From SLFH01 sp050486265 (lineage in GTDB: Bacteria; Planctomycetota; Phycisphaerae; Phycisphaerales; UBA1924), in contig JBJHCY010000004.1 of the NCBI GenBank assembly GCA_050486265.1, forward strand, positions 290,900 to 354,899: 64,000 nucleotides of DNA. Reading direction: 5' to 3'. Numbering within the stretch: position 1 is the stretch's first letter; each line of letters starts with the position of its first letter. A program made the translations under genes and the position numbers. A model generated the notes under the pieces. The model searched no databases. It was given only the letters and a program-made list of their open reading frames with translations, and was not told where the DNA came from. Shown one piece after another: positions 24,587-32,694 of the stretch.

Positions 24587-25878
24587 TGGGGCGGCAACAG
24601 GACACGCAACGCGGCACTGAGCCTGTGGCACTGGCGGCTTGTCCGCCAGTGTCTCTCCGCGGCACGGGTATTCACCTGATTCCTTCATCCGAATCTCGTC
24701 GCATAACGACCTCACGGCGCAATCGTGCCACCGACCTCGGCCCCGCATGCAGCCGGGCGAGGTCGGTGCGTTTCGCTTCCGATTGCGCGTCGGGTACGCA
24801 ACAGCACCGACCTCTTGCAGAGGTCGGTGGCACGAATCCTTTGCGGCGTGCGTGCGCCGGCTCGGCATCGAGACACTGGCGGGCAAGCCGCCAGTGCCAC
24901 AGGACTGAGCCCGCTGCGGTCGTCCTGCACCGCGCCAGTCGGGCCCGTCGCGGCTTCTCGCTCATGGAGACGGTGCTCGCCGCGGCGCTCGGTGTCGTGG
25001 TTGTCTTCGGCGCCACGGCGATCATCGGGGTGATGGGTCGGACCGACCGTTCGCTCGAGGTCCGCACCGCCTCGATGATGCAGATGGCCTCGCTCCGCCT
25101 GGCGCTGCAGCGGGCGTTCTCGGGGCTGGTCACCACCACCGTCGAAGACGCGCCGGGCATCGCGGGCACCAGCATCGAAGTCACCGACGAAGAGGGCGCC
25201 ACCACCCGCAGATCACTCAGCTACGCCGAACTCGTCGAGATCCGCACGGCTGTTGACGCGACCCCTGAGGTCTGGCAGCGCGAACTTCCCGTCGAAGACC
25301 TGCCCCGCCTCATCCTCCGCCAGGACCGCACGCCGAGCTATCTCGGCGGGCCGGTCTCGCCGACGGGGACCGATTACATCCAGTCGTTCGAGGTCGTCGT
25401 CGAGGAGCCGCCGGCGGGCATGGGCTGGCCGGTCGATCTCGATCCGATTGAAGCCGCGGAGCTGCAGGAGAGCCTCGCGGGCTACCGAGGCATCTTCGAA
25501 CTCCGAGAGGACGACGACGACCTCGGGGGCTGGGCGATGTGGTGGAGGCCTCTCCGGCCCGACGGCACGCCCTACACGATCGACACCGACCGCAGGCACG
25601 GGATCAACGCCATCCGCCTGGCCAGCGGCATCGAGTCGCTCACCTGGGATGTCTTCTACCGCAACCAGCGTCTGAACGCCTACCAGGCCAGCGCCGCAGA
25701 CGACCTGCCCGCGTATGTCGAGATCGAGGTCCGGGCGATCTCGGGGCTGTACGCCAACTGGATCTTCGAGGTGCAGTGGGCGACGGGGCCGGAGGTCGAC
25801 CTGCCCGACCTCGGCGGGGCCGCCGCACCGCCGACGGGCGAGGGCGGGCAGGGCGGCGCAGGCGGGGAGGACGGCTGA
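24586..25878 (+). CDS. Minor pseudopilin J-like with a mobile-element insertion in its leader
   Basis: The frame is 430 codons from ATG 24586. A normal leader would read MGRQQDTQRGTE followed by the prepilin motif ARRG|FSLMETVLAAALGVV (Glu5), but 282 bases of a palindromic element (24622-24903) plus a 6-base target duplication are inserted between codons 12 and 109. The insertion is 96 codons in total and leaves the frame open, so the leader is about 123 residues instead of about 27. The mature part is beta-rich and resembles GspJ. Whether the long leader is tolerated or translation begins further down is not known; no ATG with a good ribosome site lies just before the motif. The stop overlaps the next gene. 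Confidence 0.78.
   Translation: MGRQQDTQRGTEPVALAACPPVSLRGTGIHLIPSSESRRITTSRRNRATDLGPACSRARSVRFASDCASGTQQHRPLAEVGGTNPLRRACAGSASRHWRASRQCHRTEPAAVVLHRASRARRGFSLMETVLAAALGVVVVFGATAIIGVMGRTDRSLEVRTASMMQMASLRLALQRAFSGLVTTTVEDAPGIAGTSIEVTDEEGATTRRSLSYAELVEIRTAVDATPEVWQRELPVEDLPRLILRQDRTPSYLGGPVSPTGTDYIQSFEVVVEEPPAGMGWPVDLDPIEAAELQESLAGYRGIFELREDDDDLGGWAMWWRPLRPDGTPYTIDTDRRHGINAIRLASGIESLTWDVFYRNQRLNAYQASAADDLPAYVEIEVRAISGLYANWIFEVQWATGPEVDLPDLGGAAAPPTGEGGQGGAGGEDG
24622..24903. mobile_element. REPIN/MITE-like element inserted in a prepilin gene
   Basis: The terminal inverted repeats are 33 bases (24622-24654 and 24871-24903) with one difference. Each is itself a hairpin of CACTGGCGG, a short loop and CCGCCAGTG. 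The element is flanked by direct repeats ACTGAG (24616-24621 and 24904-24909), consistent with a 6-base target-site duplication. Two further hairpins of a different family, CACCGACCTC...GAGGTCGGTG, lie inside (24725-24769 and 24804-24833). It carries no gene of its own. Confidence 0.85.
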
Positions 25879-26687
25879 TGCGCCGCGGCTATGCCCTCAT
25901 CGTCGTCCTGCTTTTGGTGCTCACCTCCTCGGTGCTCACCGCCACCATGCTCGACCGCCTGGGCGCACAGTCACTCGCCTACGGACGGACCGTTGACCAG
26001 TACCAGCACCACCACGGCAAGGCGAGTTTGGAAGAGGTCGTCGGCGCGTGGCTCCGCTCGCTGGGCAACCTGAACATCGCCGACATGCTCGTCGATGACG
26101 GGCATGTCTTCACGCTCACCCTCGCCGACCGCTCGACGGCGCGCGTGTATCTTTCCGATGGGCAGGGGTCGGTGCTGAGTCGGTTTGTCGGGCTGAGCGC
26201 CGAGAACCGGCGCGACGCGCCGCAGATCTATCAGGCCCTGGAGAACCTCGTCGGACCGGAGAACGCGCCGAGATTCTCGCGCGAGATCGGGCCGATGGCC
26301 GTCGGGGTCCGCGGCGCGACCCGCGAGGCGGTCGCCGCGGCTCTCTCCGGGGTGATTCCCGCGCCCTCGTTCGACCCGCTGGCCGTCGCCGACACAATCC
26401 TGGCCGAGGCGGCGGGCGGCCCGATCACCTCCGGCCAGATCCAGAGCGTCGCCCGCAACGCCGGCGTCCCGCAGGCGCAGCTGGGCCTGGTGGGCCGCGT
26501 GCTCAGCGCCAACACGACCGTCTGGCGGCTGCGGGTCGAGCTCTACTCCCCCTCGACGCCGCTCTCGGCCCCGAGGCTGACCAACGCGTACGAGGGCTAC
26601 GCCATGACAGGGCGGGTCGCCGGGACCGGCACAACCAGGTACCAGATCGTGCAGTTCCGGGCTGTGGAAGACGCCCCCGGACGCTAA
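25878..26687 (+). CDS. General secretion protein K-like
   Basis: The 269-residue protein starts at ATG 25878, overlapping the previous stop. It has a very short leader, MRRG|YALIVVLLLVLTSSVL, lacking the usual Glu5. The large soluble part includes helical regions and ends with the strand GYAMTGRVAGTGTTRYQIVQF. A long minor pseudopilin with a short leader in this operon position is GspK, which caps the pseudopilus tip with I and J. The assignment rests on position, leader type and size. Confidence 0.75.
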   Translation: MRRGYALIVVLLLVLTSSVLTATMLDRLGAQSLAYGRTVDQYQHHHGKASLEEVVGAWLRSLGNLNIADMLVDDGHVFTLTLADRSTARVYLSDGQGSVLSRFVGLSAENRRDAPQIYQALENLVGPENAPRFSREIGPMAVGVRGATREAVAAALSGVIPAPSFDPLAVADTILAEAAGGPITSGQIQSVARNAGVPQAQLGLVGRVLSANTTVWRLRVELYSPSTPLSAPRLTNAYEGYAMTGRVAGTGTTRYQIVQFRAVEDAPGR

Positions 26688-26758
26688 AGTGGAGCCGGCC
26701 GACGCCCGCAGCGGCGATCGGCCTGGCAGACAGTGAACGAATCAATGGAGACTCGACC

Positions 26759-27595
26759 ATGACCGGCAGACCCATGCATCGCACCCAGGCGGTCAGGCTG
26801 CTCCGCATCGCGCAGGGCGGGACGGTGGTGGTCGCGCTGGTCGCCTTCTCGGTGCTGGCGGTCGACCTGCCCGGGACCGGCCGCCCCGCCGAGGCCCCGC
26901 CGACCCTGATGCCCGTCACGCTGCCCGACCGCGATCGGGCGACGCAGGAAACCGCCAGGTTCCGCATCGACCCCAAGGACATCTCCGAGAGTTTCGCGCT
27001 CCTGGCCAACGCCCCGCGCCCGACCCCGCCCGCCAGAACCGGCGAGGGGGAAGAGGAAGAGTCGGGGGCGCCACGCCCCGAAACCACCCCCGCGGGCGAG
27101 GAAGAGACAGAGCTCCGCTATGTCGCCTCCATCACCGGGGGCGGGGTCGAGGTCGCGATCATCCGCGTCGGCGACCGGCAGGTCTGGTTCTCGGCGGGAC
27201 GCGAGATCGAGGGCGTCAGGCTGGTCGAGGTCGAGCCCGACAGCGCTCTGGTCGACTTCAGGGGCCAGACCCAGCGTCTGCGTCCGGGCGATCGGTTCGG
27301 GCCGGCGGTCTCGTTTTCCGGGGGCGGCGGCGCACAGACCGACCGGGCCCGACGCCCTGCCGGGTCCGCCGCCGCGGCCACCGAGGGCGGACGCCCCGGC
27401 ACGACGCGTCGCCCGACGGTGACCGAGCCGCCCAAGACGACAGACGAAGAGTTGGAGCGCGAGGCCGAGAGCCGAGGCGTGGACACCGAAACCCTCCGGC
27501 GCGAGCGGGCCCGCCAGTCGGCCGAGGAGCTCCGGCGTCGCCAGCAGGAACAGCGTGATCGGGCGCGCAGGACGCGCGAAGCAGGATCCAATTGA
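26759..27595 (+). CDS. GspC/PilP-like inner-membrane clamp protein
   Basis: The 278-residue product has a cytoplasmic N terminus, one membrane segment at about residues 21-38, a Pro/Glu-rich linker, and a compact beta domain at about residues 118-178 (YVASITGGGVEVAIIRVGD and SALVDFRGQTQRLRPGD). This is the HR-domain/PilP type that links the inner-membrane assembly to the secretin. The end is a long charged, Arg/Glu-rich helical tail that is unusual for GspC. The start of the following gene overlaps the stop. It is called by architecture rather than close similarity. Confidence 0.65.
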   Translation: MTGRPMHRTQAVRLLRIAQGGTVVVALVAFSVLAVDLPGTGRPAEAPPTLMPVTLPDRDRATQETARFRIDPKDISESFALLANAPRPTPPARTGEGEEEESGAPRPETTPAGEEETELRYVASITGGGVEVAIIRVGDRQVWFSAGREIEGVRLVEVEPDSALVDFRGQTQRLRPGDRFGPAVSFSGGGGAQTDRARRPAGSAAAATEGGRPGTTRRPTVTEPPKTTDEELEREAESRGVDTETLRRERARQSAEELRRRQQEQRDRARRTREAGSN

Positions 27596-29238
27596 GCGAG
27601 CGTGCGTGCTACATCCAGCGTGCGGACCTCGGCGACAGGCTGGAGTCGGTCCGCCTTGTCGGCGGGATGCTCGACGAGTCGTGGAATCCCCCCGAGGGCG
27701 ACGCGTTCGAGCACGCCTCGGGCGCGACCGAGTGGATCGCCGATGTTCTCTCGGATCGTTCCGGCTCGGGCGGGCTCGGCCTGTTGTGCGTCGATACCTG
27801 CGGGGGCGTCTGCGGGTGGCTCCGCTCCCCGGGCGAAGACCCGCGCGTCACCGAGACGATGATCCGCCGTTCCGACGGGCGCGTGCTCCTCGGGGCCGAC
27901 ACCGTCACCGATGGCGACGAGGACGACTTCTTCCAGCCCGCTTCAGAGCAATCCCTCCTGCCCGATGTCTCGACGCCCGGCGGGGCGGGCGTGCAGGTGC
28001 TCGCCGACCCCGGCGCAAAGCGTCAGGTCTCGTTCCGCGAGCGGCTGAACCGCAGGGGCAAGGCTGACGCGCAGGCCGCCGACCCGTCGCGTCGCGTCGC
28101 CGCGATCGCGTTGCGCGACGCGCAGGTCCGGCTTGTCATCGACGAACTGGACCGTCGCGGGATCCGGGTCGGCTCGGTGATCTCGCTCTGGCACGCTCTC
28201 GCCGAGGCGTGGGACCCCGCCGGCCCCCTCGGCGTGCGCAAGCGGCCCGAGGACGAGAACGCCGTCGTCGCCGAATCGAGCGTGATGACCGCCATCGTGC
28301 TGGTCGACCCCGCCGGCAGGCTCGTCTGGGTCTGGTCAGAGAAGGGGGACACTGTCGCCGCGGGGAGCGTGCGCCTCGGCGGGCCGGGCGCGCAGGCGGC
28401 GCCCGAGGCCTCCGACGCCTCGCGCCTCGTCGCCGACTGGCTGAGCTGGTCGGTCCAGCTCGGGCGCGGTCCCGGTCGCGTGCTGGTGATCGTGCACGAG
28501 GAAGAACCCGCGTCCGGGTCGGCGCTCACCCCCGCGGCTTTCGGCTCGGCCCTGGGCCAGCGTTGGACGGGGACCTCGGTCGATGTCGCGGTGTTCAAGG
28601 ATCCGATCGGAGAGACGGTGCGGCGTCTTGCCGACCGTCGGGCGGAGGTCACCTCGCCGGCGGACGACCCCCGGCGCTCGCTGGTCGAGCTGGCCAACCG
28701 CCCGGGGAGGGCGCACCGGCGCCTGCACCTCTGGGCGGGCGCCGCGATGGTGGTGCTGGCGGTGGCTCTGGGGCTGTACGCCCAGAAGCTCAACGCCGCC
28801 TCGGCCGACCACCGGCGCGTCGCTTCCGAGCACCGCCGCCAGTCGATGGAGGTGTACCGCGAGCACGCGGCCGAGCCCGCCTCGGGCGCTCTTGCGGTGA
28901 TGCGTCTGCGCGAGCAGGTCGAGCAGGCGCGCCGGCGCGTGACGGCCCCCAGCGGCCTGCCCCCGACCATGCCCGTCATGGCCGAGTTCGACGCCCTCGC
29001 CCTTCTCCTCGGCATGTACGGGCCCGAGGGGCTGGAGGTCCGCAACATCCAGATCACGCAGATCGGCGGCTCGATGACCGTGCTGGTCAACGACCTGCCG
29101 ATGTTCGACGAGTTCCGCCAGGCGATGCGCGGCATGGGCGGCTCGACGATGAACTGGTCGTTCGCCACGCCCACGCAGCAGGGCGAGAAGGTCTCCCTCT
29201 CGATCACCGGGCGCTGGCCCGAGGGGGGGAGCCCGTGA
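27592..29238 (+). CDS. GspL-like assembly protein (PilM/PilN-type)
   Basis: The 548-residue product begins with TTG at 27592, overlapping the preceding TGA (27593-27595). The N-terminal two thirds resemble the cytoplasmic actin-like part of GspL/PilM (for example RRVAAIALRDAQVRLVIDEL, and AIVLVDPAGRLVWVW). A membrane segment follows at about residues 381-397, then a periplasmic region with a coil and a ferredoxin-like pattern (MTVLVNDLPMFDEFRQAM). GspL recruits the secretion ATPase and contacts GspM, whose gene follows with a four-base overlap. It is less conserved than the F and G proteins. Confidence 0.7.
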   Translation: MSERACYIQRADLGDRLESVRLVGGMLDESWNPPEGDAFEHASGATEWIADVLSDRSGSGGLGLLCVDTCGGVCGWLRSPGEDPRVTETMIRRSDGRVLLGADTVTDGDEDDFFQPASEQSLLPDVSTPGGAGVQVLADPGAKRQVSFRERLNRRGKADAQAADPSRRVAAIALRDAQVRLVIDELDRRGIRVGSVISLWHALAEAWDPAGPLGVRKRPEDENAVVAESSVMTAIVLVDPAGRLVWVWSEKGDTVAAGSVRLGGPGAQAAPEASDASRLVADWLSWSVQLGRGPGRVLVIVHEEEPASGSALTPAAFGSALGQRWTGTSVDVAVFKDPIGETVRRLADRRAEVTSPADDPRRSLVELANRPGRAHRRLHLWAGAAMVVLAVALGLYAQKLNAASADHRRVASEHRRQSMEVYREHAAEPASGALAVMRLREQVEQARRRVTAPSGLPPTMPVMAEFDALALLLGMYGPEGLEVRNIQITQIGGSMTVLVNDLPMFDEFRQAMRGMGGSTMNWSFATPTQQGEKVSLSITGRWPEGGSP

Positions 29239-29798
29239 GCGACAGAGCCCCGCTGAGCGAAGACCAGCGTTACGAGATCGCCACGGGCGCTTCGGCCTCC
29301 GAGCGGCGCAACCGGCCGACGATCCTCGTGCTGGGGCCCGCGCTGCTGCTGGCGCTGGCGCTGGTGCTGCTGCTTGTGGGGTGGGGCCGCGTTTCCGAGG
29401 CCGACAGCGAACGCGCCCGCCAGCGGAGCTTCCTGCAGCAGATGCAGCAGCTCTCGGCCGAGTTGACGGCGCTGCGCGAGTTCGAGGCGGGCGCGGGCCC
29501 GCAGGGCGATGTGCACGAGCCGCGCAGCCTGCTCTCGGAGATCCAGGAGATCGGTCGCAACGCGGGCCTGACGGTCGGCATCGGGCGTGAGAGCCGCCAG
29601 GACCGGGGCGGGGCCGACATCACGCGCCTGACGATCGAGTACACCATCCAGCACGAAAGCCTCGAGCGGATCCTGGACTGGGTGCAGCGGTGCACCGACA
29701 GGATCGCGGGCTTGCGCGTCAACGAGATCACGGTCACGCCCCAGCAGAACCGCTGGCAGGTGCGCGTGACCTTTGCAAGATGGGAGCGTCGACAGTGA
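29235..29798 (+). CDS. GspM-like assembly protein
   Basis: The 187-residue protein starts with GTG 29235 over the stop of the GspL-like gene. It has a 35-residue cytoplasmic N terminus, a membrane segment at about residues 34-52 (ILVLGPALLLALALVLLLVG), a coiled-coil stretch with FLQQMQQLSAELTALREF, and a small ferredoxin-like domain ending in VTPQQNRWQVRVTFARWERR. Size, topology and position match GspM/PilO, which dimerises with GspL in the inner membrane. Confidence 0.72.
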   Translation: MSDRAPLSEDQRYEIATGASASERRNRPTILVLGPALLLALALVLLLVGWGRVSEADSERARQRSFLQQMQQLSAELTALREFEAGAGPQGDVHEPRSLLSEIQEIGRNAGLTVGIGRESRQDRGGADITRLTIEYTIQHESLERILDWVQRCTDRIAGLRVNEITVTPQQNRWQVRVTFARWERRQ

Positions 29799-30448
29799 CA
29801 CGCCATCGATTCGCCCGGGCGGGAGCGGGGGCGCTGGCGCTCCTGGTGCTCAGCGCCGGGTGCACGCAGACCGCGCGCGAGCCGCGGGTCGACCAGAACG
29901 AACAGCGCCGGCTGCTGCAAGAGCAGGAGCAGGCCCGGCGCGAGGCCGCCCAACGCCGAGCCGAGGCCGAGACGAAGTACAGGCGGGGGCTCGGCCTCGC
30001 CGACCGCGGGCGCACGCAGGAAGCGATCGAAGAGATCCGCGGCGCCCTGGCCCTTTACGGGCGCATCGAGGGGGGGTACAACAACCTCGGCCTGCTGCTG
30101 ATGGATGTCGGCGAGTACGGCGCCGCCGCAGAGGCTTTCACCATCGAGAGCCAGCTCGACCCGACCGACCCGCGCCCGCTGCACAATCTCGGCGTCGTTT
30201 ACATGCACCGCGGCTGGCCTCGGGACGCCCGCAACTACTTCGAGCAGTCGATGCAGCGCGACCGGACCTACCAGCCGGCGCTCCGCGGGATCGTCGCCGC
30301 GGCCGACCTCCTCCGCGACGCCGACGAGGAAACCCTCGCCGTCATCCGGCGCGCCATGCTCCACGAGACCGACGAGCAGTGGCTCGTCTACATCCAGCGC
30401 CAGCGCTACCGCGTCGAGCAGCAGATGCAGGCGTCACGCTCGATGTGA
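29795..30448 (+). CDS. TPR lipoprotein at the end of the secretion operon
   Basis: The 217-residue product has GTG 29795 as a coupled start; ATG 29780 is possible. The signal peptide ends in LSAGC, a lipobox whose Cys would be lipidated near residue 22. At least three tetratricopeptide repeats follow, with YNNLGLLLMDVGEYGAAAEAF and HNLGVVYMHRGWPRDARNYF as the clearest. TPR lipoproteins of the PilF/PilW type assist secretin assembly in the outer membrane. The last 15 bases overlap the convergent GT gene (30434-31795). Confidence 0.8.
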   Translation: MTRHRFARAGAGALALLVLSAGCTQTAREPRVDQNEQRRLLQEQEQARREAAQRRAEAETKYRRGLGLADRGRTQEAIEEIRGALALYGRIEGGYNNLGLLLMDVGEYGAAAEAFTIESQLDPTDPRPLHNLGVVYMHRGWPRDARNYFEQSMQRDRTYQPALRGIVAAADLLRDADEETLAVIRRAMLHETDEQWLVYIQRQRYRVEQQMQASRSM

Positions 30449-31795
30449 GTCCGCGCCCGCCGCCCGCGGCTCGTCCGCGTGCGCCACATCCGTCAGATCC
30501 CGAAGCAGCACCACCCTCGCCGGTGTTCCGTCGAGCGAGCGAAGGATCGCTTCCGGCGCGTCGGGGGTGAGGATCAGGGTGTGCGCGTCCCTGAGATCGT
30601 CCCGCGTGAGGCGTTCGCCGCAGTTGGAGATCGAGGCCCCGGGGTGGTCGTCGATCCACGCGCCGATGGGCGCGCCCGCGTCGCTGCACGCCCGCGCGAG
30701 CTCGCGCCCGCGTTCCCCCGCGCCCACGAGCACGGGCGTGCGCCCGGCCCGCAGCTCGCGGCGGACCAGCTCGACCGCGCGCGAGAGATCGCGGCGGAAC
30801 CTCGATCCCGAGAGCAGTTCCCCGGCGTACGCGGGGATGCACCGGCGCACTGTTTCCGTCCATCGCTCCGCCGCTTGAAGCAGCGCCGCATCGGGGCACG
30901 GGTCGGCCCGGCGCATCGCGTGCGGGAGCGCCGAACCGATCAGCGAGAGATCGTCTTTGGACAGGGGCGAGAGCCGCTCGACCCAGCGCCGTGCGAGGGG
31001 CGCGTCGTCTTCGGCGATCGCGCGGGCGATGTGGCGCAGGGTCCAGTCGCGCTGGAGCCGGGTCATATCTGCGTTTCCAACACCGCCCCCCACCCGGTGG
31101 GCGTGGCGCGCGATCACGCCGAGGCCTTCTTCGTGCATCTGTTCGATCGCGCGGCTCATCGAGCCCGGGCGCAGGCGGTACGAGAACAACGCGTCATCGA
31201 CCGGCGGCGCGACGCGGAGCCCCGCGAGCGCCAGGCGCAGCCAGCAGTCCCAATCCTCGTGCACGGGCAGCGAGGGGTCGAACAGGTTGTCAACGCCGGC
31301 GAACGCCCCAAGCCTTTGCGGCGCAGCGCGGCGGAGCAGCACCGACCCAACGGGCAGCGGGTTGTACGCGAGCAGCCCCTGCGCCGTCAGGTCGTGCGAG
31401 CCGGGCGAACGCGTCCAGCCCAAATGTTCAAGGGCGGGTCCGACAAAGCGCGTGCCGCAGCAGACGGCGTCGTGCGCGCCGATCGCGCCGCGCATCGTCC
31501 GCACATAGGAGGGCGCGACGGCATCATCAGCGTCGAGAAAGGCGACGAATTCGGTAAAGAGCTGCACAAAGCCCGCGTTGCGTGCCTTGGCCAGCCCCGC
31601 GTTTCGCTGGCGCACGAGCATGATCCGCGGGTCGTTGAACGATCGGGCGACGCTCGGCGTGGCGTCGGTCGAGCCGTCGTCGACGACGACCGCGCTCCAG
31701 CCCGGATCGTCCTGATTCAGCAGGGAACGCAGCGTGTCGGCGAGTGTGCTCTCGGCGTTGTAGGCGGGGACGACAAAGCCGACCGTGCCGTTCAT
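30434..31795 (-). CDS. Family 2 glycosyltransferase with C-terminal Rossmann-like module
   Basis: The 453-residue enzyme starts at ATG 31795. The GT-A signature is strong: VGFVVPAYNAESTLADTLRS, VVVDDGSTDATP and EFVAFLDADDAV, followed by HEDWDCWLRL near residue 185. After a helical linker, residues about 350-440 form a small module with VLVGAGERGRELA and IDDHPGA, comparable to those at the ends of three other GTs in the window. The gene is last of a three-gene operon (32691-35177, 31792-32694, this one) linked by four-base overlaps, and it ends convergently with the TPR lipoprotein gene. Confidence 0.88.
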   Translation of the reverse strand: MNGTVGFVVPAYNAESTLADTLRSLLNQDDPGWSAVVVDDGSTDATPSVARSFNDPRIMLVRQRNAGLAKARNAGFVQLFTEFVAFLDADDAVAPSYVRTMRGAIGAHDAVCCGTRFVGPALEHLGWTRSPGSHDLTAQGLLAYNPLPVGSVLLRRAAPQRLGAFAGVDNLFDPSLPVHEDWDCWLRLALAGLRVAPPVDDALFSYRLRPGSMSRAIEQMHEEGLGVIARHAHRVGGGVGNADMTRLQRDWTLRHIARAIAEDDAPLARRWVERLSPLSKDDLSLIGSALPHAMRRADPCPDAALLQAAERWTETVRRCIPAYAGELLSGSRFRRDLSRAVELVRRELRAGRTPVLVGAGERGRELARACSDAGAPIGAWIDDHPGASISNCGERLTRDDLRDAHTLILTPDAPEAILRSLDGTPARVVLLRDLTDVAHADEPRAAGADSHRA

Positions 31796-32694
31796 CGCCG
31801 CGGCCCCCCGTGCTGCTGATTTATCCCGAGTTCGATCTTCTCGCCTGTGAGGATCGCCTGCCCCTGTTCGCCCGGGTCGGTTTCCCACGGCTTGTTGATC
31901 GATGCAGAGAGTGCAAGCCGCAGCGCGTCGAGGTTTGTCGCGGGCTCGGGCATGCGGAGGATGCCGATGTTGTCCGCCTCGCCCTCGCCGCGGATTTTCT
32001 CGAAGGGCCACGCGTCGAAGAGATGTTTGGCGCCGTGGTCGTGCCAGTGGACTTTGGTGTTGTGCGTGCGCTCGTAGCGTTCGGCCGCGGCCGGAAGGTC
32101 GATGTCGTGCAGCACCACCCACGCGCCGGGCGCGAGCGACGGCAGGAGCGCAAGCAGATCCAGCGTCGGCCACGGGTGCTGGTGATTCGCGTCGATGAAC
32201 GCGAGCGGGAAGTTTTCGCCGGCAAGCGCCGGGCCGAGTTCGACCGAGGTGAGGCCCGAGCGCACCTCGACGCCGCGGGCGAGTTGCGGCGCCATCTCGA
32301 AGACCGCCGAGCCGACGGGCTTGGTTCTGTCGCTGTAGCACATCGGGTGCAGGTCGAACGAGCGGATCGCGGGGCGTGCGTCGCCGCCGGTGAGTTCGAG
32401 CCCGGCGGCGTCCATCGCGCGCAGCAGCACCGAAGTCGAGCCCCCCGAGGCGACGCCGAGTTCGAGGATCTTCGTCGGGCGCAGGCAGGCGACAACATCG
32501 AAGAGGAAACACGCGTCGATCACGCCGACAGCGCCCGCGGCCCAGGAAGGCGGCTGGTACCACGCGCCGAGTGCTTTGAGCGCGTCGTGGTCGGGCGTTG
32601 TTCCGAATCGGGCGCGGAAGGCGTCGCTCTTGGGCAGGTATCGCTCGACGCGTTCGATGCGTGCGGTCGCTTGTGGTGAGAGCGCGGTCTTCAC
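31792..32694 (-). CDS. Class I SAM-dependent methyltransferase
   Basis: The 300-residue product starts with GTG 32694, overlapping the upstream stop. Motif I, ILELGVASGGSTSVLL, is near residue 77, with later LAFIDANHQHPWPTLDLLA and GAWVVLHDIDLP, giving the pattern of methyltransferases such as those that modify sugars (Methyltransf_24-like) where Asp/His pairs bind metal. By its place between two glycosyltransferases it likely methylates a glycan residue. A DNA or protein target is less likely. Confidence 0.8.
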   Translation of the reverse strand: MKTALSPQATARIERVERYLPKSDAFRARFGTTPDHDALKALGAWYQPPSWAAGAVGVIDACFLFDVVACLRPTKILELGVASGGSTSVLLRAMDAAGLELTGGDARPAIRSFDLHPMCYSDRTKPVGSAVFEMAPQLARGVEVRSGLTSVELGPALAGENFPLAFIDANHQHPWPTLDLLALLPSLAPGAWVVLHDIDLPAAAERYERTHNTKVHWHDHGAKHLFDAWPFEKIRGEGEADNIGILRMPEPATNLDALRLALSASINKPWETDPGEQGQAILTGEKIELGINQQHGGPRR

